From contig DAOWBJ010000008.1 in the NCBI GenBank assembly GCA_030634125.1, positions 1 to 15,667 of the forward strand: DNA of 15,667 bases, given 5' to 3'. The DNA comes from Victivallales bacterium (lineage in GTDB: Bacteria > Verrucomicrobiota > Lentisphaeria > Victivallales > Victivallaceae). Positions within the stretch are counted from its first letter, which is position 1; each line of letters begins with the position of its first letter. Below the pieces are notes generated by a model, which saw nothing but the letters and a program-made list of their open reading frames with translations, made no database searches and was not told where the DNA came from. Shown here piece by piece: positions 7,670 to 12,816 of this stretch. A program made the translations under genes and the position numbers.

Positions 7670-7789
7670 GTTCTTGTTTGAGGAATATTTGATTCTGCGT
7701 TGGCAAGCTCCCCATCTGAAGCTCTGAAAAAATGCGAAAATAATTGTTTATTTCCTTGCAGAAAGTGTGCCCGGGTGATAATGTACTGC

Positions 7790-7813
7790 TCCTTTTTGTA
7801 TATATAAAAAGGA
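7790..7813. promoter_or_regulatory. Near-perfect 24-bp palindrome in the rpsB upstream region
   Basis: The arms TCCTTTTT (7790-7797) and AAAAAGGA (7806-7813) are perfectly complementary. The eight bases between them are also symmetric except for the G7798/T7805 pair. Inside lies TATATA (7799-7804), a possible -10 with a poor -35 GTGATA (7775-7780) 18 bp upstream. It could be an operator over the rpsB promoter, a weak AT-rich terminator of the signalling operon, or chance. The 221-bp gap between 7670 and 7890 holds nothing else I can name. Confidence 0.35.
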
Positions 7814-7890
7814 ATCGCTTTAAAACTAAACAATAAAGAAGCCTTGCTTAAGCATAAGAAAAGGGTTCGCAAAAACACGGAGTAGTCACT

Positions 7891-8886
7891 ATGGCTAAGA
7901 TTACAATCAAAGATCTTTTGGAAGCAGGATGTCATTTCGGACATCAAACTAAACGCTGGAATCCACGCATGAAGAAATATGTTTATGGCGTGAGAAATGG
8001 TATCTCGATTATTGATTTGACCAAAACTATGCATCAAATTTCTGATGCTTGTAATTTTTTACAGAAAATAGTAATTGGCGGCGGCGACGTGCTTTTTGTT
8101 GGAACTAAACGTCAAGCTCAACAGATTATTGGCGAGATAGCCGGGCAAACCGGAATGTTCTATGTGTCAGAACGCTGGCTTGGCGGAACTTTAACTAATA
8201 GAGTAACAATCAATCAAAGCATTGCAAAAATGTATGATATTGATAAACTGCTCGAATCAGATGAAGCTAAGGGTCTGAAAAAGAAAGAACTTGCTTCGCA
8301 CACCCGCAAAGTTACTAAACTTCATAGAAACCTTGACGGTGTCGCGAAAATGAAAAAACTTCCCGCGGTAATGATCGTTGTTGACGTTAACAAAGATGAT
8401 ATTGCTGTCCGTGAAGCTGTTAAATTAAAAATTCCTGTAGTTGGTATTTGTGATACAAACTCCAACCCTGAATTAGTTGCTTATCCTATCGCCGCTAATG
8501 ATGATGCTGTTAAATCAATTAAAGTAATTACAGATGTTCTTGTCAGTGCTATCATGGTAGCCAAAGAAATTCATCAGAAACAAGTAGCCGAAGAAAGAGC
8601 GGCTAAAGAAGCGGAAAAAGCTGAAAGAGAAGTTGAAAAAGCTGAAAGAGAAGCCGCTCAGAAAGCGGAAAAAGCTAAAAAAGTAAAAAAAGAGGCTCCT
8701 AAAGCTAAGAAAGAGGCTCCTAAGGTTGAAGCTAAAAAAGAAGCTCCTAAAGCTGAAGCCAAGAAAGAAGCTCCTAAAGCTGAAGCTAAGAAAGAAGCTC
8801 CTAAAGCTGAAGCTAAGAAAGAAGCTCCTAAAGCTAAGAAAGAGGCTCCTAAAAAAGCTGCTCCTAAGAAAGCTGAAGCTAAGTAA
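7891..8886 (+). CDS. rpsB: 30S ribosomal protein S2 with long Lys/Ala/Pro-rich tail
   Basis: S2 sits on the solvent side of the 30S subunit between head and body and helps S1 bind. The first 230 residues or so are a standard S2: DLLEAGCHFGHQTKRWNPRM at residues 8-27, FVGTKRQAQ, SERWLGGTLTNR, and IPVVGICDTNSNPELVAYPI. The protein then continues to 331 residues, against about 240 in E. coli. Residues about 228-265 are a charged helix rich in Glu, Lys and Ala. Residues 266-331 are nearly only K, A, E and P, with KKEAPKAEA repeats. The tail is probably disordered and could bind RNA; this is inference. GGAG (7879-7882) lies 8 nt before the ATG. It is followed by tsf, the usual rpsB-tsf pair. Confidence 0.98.
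   Translation: MAKITIKDLLEAGCHFGHQTKRWNPRMKKYVYGVRNGISIIDLTKTMHQISDACNFLQKIVIGGGDVLFVGTKRQAQQIIGEIAGQTGMFYVSERWLGGTLTNRVTINQSIAKMYDIDKLLESDEAKGLKKKELASHTRKVTKLHRNLDGVAKMKKLPAVMIVVDVNKDDIAVREAVKLKIPVVGICDTNSNPELVAYPIAANDDAVKSIKVITDVLVSAIMVAKEIHQKQVAEERAAKEAEKAEREVEKAEREAAQKAEKAKKVKKEAPKAKKEAPKVEAKKEAPKAEAKKEAPKAEAKKEAPKAEAKKEAPKAKKEAPKKAAPKKAEAK
8707..8814 (+). repeat. Four tandem 27-bp units in rpsB
   Basis: Four consecutive 27-bp units (8707, 8734, 8761 and 8788) each encode KKEAPKAEA, the first with V for the second A. Partial KKEAPKA units flank them (8686-8706 and 8815-8835). Third-position differences (aag/aaa, gct/gcc) show that the copies are not all identical. Copy number may vary between strains. 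Confidence 0.9.
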
Positions 8887-8908
8887 AAAATCCTGCTGTT
8901 CAATTATT

Positions 8909-8930
8909 ACCCCGCTGTCAATAGCGGGGT
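8909..8930 (+). terminator. Hairpin between rpsB and tsf (attenuator-like)
   Basis: ACCCCGCT (8909-8916) and AGCGGGGT (8923-8930) form a perfect, GC-rich 8-bp stem with a 6-nt loop, 22 bp after the rpsB stop. The following bases (GTTGAATTTG) are not a real U-tract, so full termination is unlikely. Partial termination or mRNA stabilisation would set the rpsB:tsf ratio. Confidence 0.6.
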
Positions 8931-8975
8931 GTTGAATTTGAACTTTTATCTAAACAATTTCAAGGAGAATATATT

Positions 8976-9773
8976 ATGGCAATTACTGCTGCAATGGTAA
9001 AGAAGCTGCGCGACAAAACTGGCGCGGGTATGTTAGACTGCAAAAAAGCTTTAATCAACGTTGATGGTAACTTTGAAGCGGCTTTTGATGAACTTCGTAA
9101 ATCCGGTATTGCTAAAGCTGAGAAAAAAGCTGGACGCAGTACTAAAGAAGGTAAAGTTTTCGTCTCTGTAAAAGATGGCGAAGCTGCCGTGATTGAAGTA
9201 CTCTGCGAAACAGATTTCGTTAGCAAAAATGAAAAATTCAATGCTTTCGCGAATGATATTGTCAAACGTGTTGTTGAATACGATGTCGATGGCGATGTTT
9301 CAGAAAAAGCTCAAGAGCTTGAAAAAGACAACGTAATAGGTATGATTTCCAATATAGGTGAAAACATGCAGTTGCGTCGTGCCGCTAAATGGACAACAAC
9401 TGGTAAAGTTGGTACATATCTGCACATGGGCGGACGTATTGGTGTGATGGTGGAAGTCGGCGGTGAAATCGCTGATGATATTCTGGCTGATCTCTGCATG
9501 CACATCGCCGCATTCAATCCTCAGTATATTGCTGCTGAAGACATTCCGTCCGAAATTATCGCGAAAGAAAAAGAAATTGCCGCGGCTCAGCTGGCTGGCA
9601 AACCGGACAACATCATCGAGAAAATTCTTGAGGGCAAAATCAATAAATGGTACAAGGAAGTATGTGTAATAAAACAACCTTGGTTGAAAGACGACAAAAG
9701 TTGTTTTGCTGAAGTATCTCCGAAATCCGAAATCAAACGCTTCATTCGCTGGCAGGTTGGCGAAGAGCTGTAA
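8976..9773 (+). CDS. tsf: Translation elongation factor Ts
   Basis: EF-Ts exchanges GDP for GTP on EF-Tu. The 265-residue product is close to the family's usual length of about 280. The N-terminal UBA-like domain is clear (VKKLRDKTGAGMLDCKKAL, residues 8-26), and the EF-Tu contact motif TDFVSKN is at residues 79-85. HMGGRIGVMVEV marks the core repeat, and KWYKEVCVIKQPWLKDD is the expected C-terminal segment. AAGGAG (8962-8967) lies 8 nt before the ATG. It is co-oriented with rpsB and ends at a strong terminator, so pyrH and frr, often next in line, are not part of this transcript. Confidence 0.98.
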   Translation: MAITAAMVKKLRDKTGAGMLDCKKALINVDGNFEAAFDELRKSGIAKAEKKAGRSTKEGKVFVSVKDGEAAVIEVLCETDFVSKNEKFNAFANDIVKRVVEYDVDGDVSEKAQELEKDNVIGMISNIGENMQLRRAAKWTTTGKVGTYLHMGGRIGVMVEVGGEIADDILADLCMHIAAFNPQYIAAEDIPSEIIAKEKEIAAAQLAGKPDNIIEKILEGKINKWYKEVCVIKQPWLKDDKSCFAEVSPKSEIKRFIRWQVGEEL

Positions 9774-9800
9774 TAAATATTTGATTTCTATATATATTTT

Positions 9801-9831
9801 AAAAGCGGGCTTAATCGCCTGCTTTTTTTTT
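9801..9831 (+). terminator. Intrinsic terminator of rpsB-tsf
   Basis: AGCGGGC (9804-9810) pairs with GCCTGCT (9817-9823), with one G-T pair and a 6-nt loop, followed by eight T residues; the A-run before the stem extends the pairing. It begins 27 bp after the tsf stop. Confidence 0.9.
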
Positions 9832-9847
9832 GCCCTGATTTCTCCAT

Positions 9848-9885
9848 AAAAAAAAGAGCTCGAAGTATTGAAACTTCGAGCTCTT
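9848..9885 (-). terminator. Intrinsic terminator of pckG
   Basis: The arms 9854-9866 and 9873-9885 form a perfect 13-bp stem containing GAGCTCGAAG, with a 6-nt loop. In the minus-strand transcript it is followed by a run of U residues (9848-9855 on the complement). It starts 29 bp after the pckG stop and faces the tsf terminator 16 bp away. Confidence 0.92.
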
Positions 9886-9914
9886 GAATTATTATGAGAA
9901 TTTATCTATACAGC

Positions 9915-11786
9915 TTAGATACCTTTCCAGTCGCCCGGTTCGATGTCGTTGCCGTATTTAGCTTTTGAGGCTTTGAATTCTTCAATTTTCTTGTCCCAGT
10001 ATACGTAAACATCTTGAGAAAGAGTAGGAGCCATGTCCGCGAAGAATGCTTTGGCGCGTTCGAGTTTTGCAATCCACGCGTCGCAGCGGATGCTGAACTG
10101 ATAAGTATATTCTTCCAAGCTGTAGTCTTCATCAAGAAGAGTTTTGAAGAGAACTTTCAGGTCTTCGTATTTAGGAATGAATCCAGTTGGAGTTTCATAT
10201 GCTTCGTATTCGCCGTAAACGCGACCTTCGAACCAATGCAGCCAAACTTTCTTAGCCAGTTTGCTTGTGCAGAATTTGCCTTCTTTGGTAAGGAGGAAAT
10301 AGTTTGTGCTGAATACTTTCGGACACGCGTCGCCGAATTGTGTACCGAAGTCGATATTGTTTTTGACATAATCGCCAATCGGATAAGTAATGAAGTCCAG
10401 GTTGGCCATTGGCTGAGGAACGCGAACACCTTCCTGACCGATAGTCGCGGAAGTAGTTTCAGATTCCAGAGTACAGGCCTTCATGATGATACCATCTTCC
10501 CAACAGCATGATTCTTCGCAAGGTACGCAAGTATCGCTGTCACGTCCACCGTATAGTACGCCGTCAACTTTAACACCTGCTTTGTCATTCCAGGCAGAGT
10601 CAAGGTTGTTCAGGTAATCCATGCGCAATGTGTAACGGGCGTTACCATGAGAAATAGGAGTATCGCCGCATTCAGTCCATTCGCCAGCGAAGTTTACGCC
10701 AGTTTCAGGAGTGTCAATGCCTATGCCCTGCCAGTAAGGATTGTTGTCCGGACCAGTCAGGACGTTAGAGAAGATCATTTCTTTTTCTTCCATAAGAGTA
10801 GCGAAGATAACTGGATCGTCATCACCGTTTACGTCTTTAACAATACCGAAGATACCACATTCAACATTTGCCGCGCGGAATTCGCCGTCAATGTTTTTGA
10901 AGTAAGCAATGTCGTCACCAACGATTTTTTCGCCGGGAACCATTGCGGTAGAAGTTTTACCACATGCTGACGGGAAAGCACCGACAAAATAAGTTGAACG
11001 AGCTTTTTCTTCGTTTGGAATGTTCATAATGAACATGTGTTCACAGAGCCATCCTTCTTTACCGGATTTGTTGATCGCCAAACGCATAGAGTGTTTTTTC
11101 AGGCCGACAGTGTTACCGGCATACTGAGCGTTCATAGAGAACACGAGGTTGTTATCGAGGTCCTGGAAGATGCGGCGGTTCTGCAGGTTTACGCAGCAGC
11201 CTTTTTCGTCCAGTTCGCCAGCGCTGTGACAGAAACGGAAGAAATCATCTTTGTCTTCCATATCCATGAAGTGCTGATAGCCGCGACGATACAGAATATC
11301 TTCTGAATGCGCAACGTAGCAGGAGTCGGTAAGCTGTACACAACCGATAGAAAATGGACCATGAGTCGGGCATTCACAGAAAAGTTTAACGATAGCCTGT
11401 TTCCCAAGCATGATATTTGTCATGATAGGTTTTAATTCAGCCATAGCTTTTTCTGTGTCAATGCAATTGAGTTTTCCCATTGCAGCCAATTTGTCGGCAG
11501 GAACCATGTATTTAGTATTAGGTTTGTCTCGAGCCTGATCACCAATGCCGTCATAGTGCATGGTTGTATTGGCGCGGGCAAGTTTCTTTTCTTCGCCGAG
11601 TTCCAGTGAACGGTTGCGAACGTATTCCGCGTCAGCATCGCTGTCGTCGCAGAAGTAAACTGAGTCAGGACTGCACAACTCAATGTATTCACCGAGAAAG
11701 TTATTCAACTTTTCATTATTTAATGCCGCGAGCTTGGGATAAGTGTCTCCGAGCTTTTCTTGTAACAATGTATCATATTTGGACAT
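9915..11786 (-). CDS. pckG: Phosphoenolpyruvate carboxykinase (GTP)
   Basis: The enzyme interconverts oxaloacetate plus GTP with PEP plus CO2 and GDP. It acts in gluconeogenesis or, in fermenters, in the carboxylating direction toward succinate. The 623-residue length fits the GTP class rather than the ATP class of about 540. The class-specific P-loop FPSACGKTS is at residues 271-279, with the reactive cysteine C275. GDDIAYF at 290-296 is the second nucleotide/metal motif (usually GDDIAWM), and HGNARYTLRM at 380-389 is a further conserved stretch. The N-terminal part departs from the textbook enzymes: MHYDGIGDQARDKPNTKYMV stands where those carry the RTVGRTFV region, so it belongs to a divergent bacterial subfamily. 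A GGAAGGA ribosome-binding site (11796-11802) precedes the ATG. The gene has its own promoter and terminator. Confidence 0.95.
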   Translation of the reverse strand: MSKYDTLLQEKLGDTYPKLAALNNEKLNNFLGEYIELCSPDSVYFCDDSDADAEYVRNRSLELGEEKKLARANTTMHYDGIGDQARDKPNTKYMVPADKLAAMGKLNCIDTEKAMAELKPIMTNIMLGKQAIVKLFCECPTHGPFSIGCVQLTDSCYVAHSEDILYRRGYQHFMDMEDKDDFFRFCHSAGELDEKGCCVNLQNRRIFQDLDNNLVFSMNAQYAGNTVGLKKHSMRLAINKSGKEGWLCEHMFIMNIPNEEKARSTYFVGAFPSACGKTSTAMVPGEKIVGDDIAYFKNIDGEFRAANVECGIFGIVKDVNGDDDPVIFATLMEEKEMIFSNVLTGPDNNPYWQGIGIDTPETGVNFAGEWTECGDTPISHGNARYTLRMDYLNNLDSAWNDKAGVKVDGVLYGGRDSDTCVPCEESCCWEDGIIMKACTLESETTSATIGQEGVRVPQPMANLDFITYPIGDYVKNNIDFGTQFGDACPKVFSTNYFLLTKEGKFCTSKLAKKVWLHWFEGRVYGEYEAYETPTGFIPKYEDLKVLFKTLLDEDYSLEEYTYQFSIRCDAWIAKLERAKAFFADMAPTLSQDVYVYWDKKIEEFKASKAKYGNDIEPGDWKGI

Positions 11787-11825
11787 ATTGTTTTTTCCTT
11801 CCTGTTATAGGGTTTACCATTTTAT

Positions 11826-11843
11826 CAGGATATAGTTATCCTG
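11826..11843. promoter_or_regulatory. Perfect inverted repeat in the pckG leader
   Basis: CAGGATA (11826-11832) and TATCCTG (11837-11843) flank 4 bp, about 40 bp upstream of the pckG start and downstream of its predicted transcription start. It could be an RNA hairpin in the roughly 80-nt leader or an operator. It does not hide the ribosome-binding site. Confidence 0.4.
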
Positions 11844-11872
11844 TGTTATATAAATAAAGTTGCGGAACTTAG

Positions 11873-11900
11873 ATTATATCACGGAAAATGAAAATCGCAA
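11873..11900 (-). promoter_or_regulatory. Promoter of pckG (extended -10)
   Basis: On the minus strand TTGCGA (11895-11900) is followed after 16 bp by a perfect TATAAT (11873-11878), itself preceded by TGA, an extended -10. This is the best promoter in the window. It shows that pckG can be transcribed independently of the esterase gene upstream. Confidence 0.7.
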
Positions 11901-11928
11901 GTCAATTAAGTGTTTTTTTATTAAAAAG

Positions 11929-12705
11929 TTATGATAAAGGCAGCCATTTTAGTACATCTTGAATATTAGCGTCCCAAAAATCCCAGCAATGAGTGCCCTG
12001 AGATTCCTGATAATGCAGATCGTAATCAAGTTTTTGCAGATGATCGCGGAAGCGGATGTTGTCATTATACAGAAAATCTTCCGTGCCGCATGCTTGAAAT
12101 AACGCGGGAATATCTTTGCCTGATTTTTTTAGATCACTGCTCAATTTAAAAAGATCATTCCTGCTGTCGGTAAATTCTTCCGTACTGCCGAAAATGTGAA
12201 GCAGTTCTTTTTTGAATTCATCGTGTTCATTCCACAAGGAATTAATGTCAGTTACTCCGGAAAGACATGCCGCGGCGGCAAATTTTTCAGGACAGCGCAA
12301 GGCTAATTTCAGAGCACCGTATCCACCCATAGATAATCCCGCTACGAAAGTATCTTTACGTTGTGAGCTGATTGGGAAAAGAGCTTTAACTATTTGTGGC
12401 AATTCTTTACTGATAAACCCCCAATACTTAGCGCCATATTTCATGTCAGTATAAAAGCTGCGGTGAACGTTCGGCATTACGACCGCCAGATTCATTCCGG
12501 CGACATAACGCTCAATCGAGGTGCGTCGTCCCCATGTTGTATGATCATCACTGGCTCCATGCAGTAAATATAAAACCGGATATTCAGCCTTAGTTGTTCC
12601 GCCGGTCATGCCGATTTGAGTAGCCGACTGCTGCGGTAGAATCACATTCATCGAGCAAGCCATGCCCAATACATCCGAATGAAAATCACATTGAATTAAA
12701 GCCAT
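11929..12705 (-). CDS. Alpha/beta-hydrolase esterase (EstA / esterase D family)
   Basis: This is a serine esterase of the group that includes lactococcal tributyrin esterase EstA and S-formylglutathione hydrolase. The 258 residues contain YPVLYLLHGASDDHTTW (oxyanion HG at residues 49-50), VVMPNVHRSFYTDMKYG at about 75-91, and the nucleophile elbow GLSMGGYG with S125. D210 in GTEDFLY and H239 in GTHCWDFWD complete the triad. There is no signal peptide or membrane helix, so it is probably cytoplasmic and acts on short acyl or sugar esters; the substrate cannot be told. AAGAGGA precedes the ATG. A weak minus-strand promoter (TTGTAT, 18 bp, TATTAA; 12726-12755) overlaps the end of the ppdK terminator, so expression may also come from read-through. 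Confidence 0.88.
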   Translation of the reverse strand: MALIQCDFHSDVLGMACSMNVILPQQSATQIGMTGGTTKAEYPVLYLLHGASDDHTTWGRRTSIERYVAGMNLAVVMPNVHRSFYTDMKYGAKYWGFISKELPQIVKALFPISSQRKDTFVAGLSMGGYGALKLALRCPEKFAAAACLSGVTDINSLWNEHDEFKKELLHIFGSTEEFTDSRNDLFKLSSDLKKSGKDIPALFQACGTEDFLYNDNIRFRDHLQKLDYDLHYQESQGTHCWDFWDANIQDVLKWLPLS

Positions 12706-12753
12706 CTTAATATCCTCTTTGTTATTTAATAGAGCATGTTTCCTTTTAAATAC

Positions 12754-12794
12754 AAAAAAACTGAGGCGGAAAAGAATCTATCTTCCGCCTCAGT
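12754..12794 (-). terminator. Intrinsic terminator of ppdK
   Basis: ACTGAGGCGGAA (12760-12771) and TTCCGCCTCAGT (12783-12794) form a perfect 12-bp stem with an 11-nt loop. The minus-strand transcript continues with seven U residues. It starts 22 bp after the ppdK stop and separates ppdK from the esterase gene. Confidence 0.92.
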
Positions 12795-12816
12795 GTAATT
12801 AATGTAATTGTATTCG

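Noticed and set aside
7670..7790. Possible terminator or small RNA after the receiver-kinase gene
   Set aside because: I searched for GC-rich stems followed by T-runs and found only short imperfect pairings.
7597..8037. 146-codon minus-strand frame spanning the rpsB upstream gap
   Set aside because: It overlaps the end of the kinase and the start of rpsB in antisense, lacks a ribosome-binding site that I can see, and has no recognisable domain.
8686..8880. Tandem repeats resembling a CRISPR array
   Set aside because: The units are contiguous 27-bp coding repeats in frame within rpsB, with no unique spacers.
10014..10511. 165-codon plus-strand frame opposite pckG
   Set aside because: Antisense to conserved PEP carboxykinase sequence; no motif.
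11905..11931. Terminator of the esterase gene
   Set aside because: There is a T/A-rich stretch after the stop but no GC-containing stem, so I do not call a terminator.
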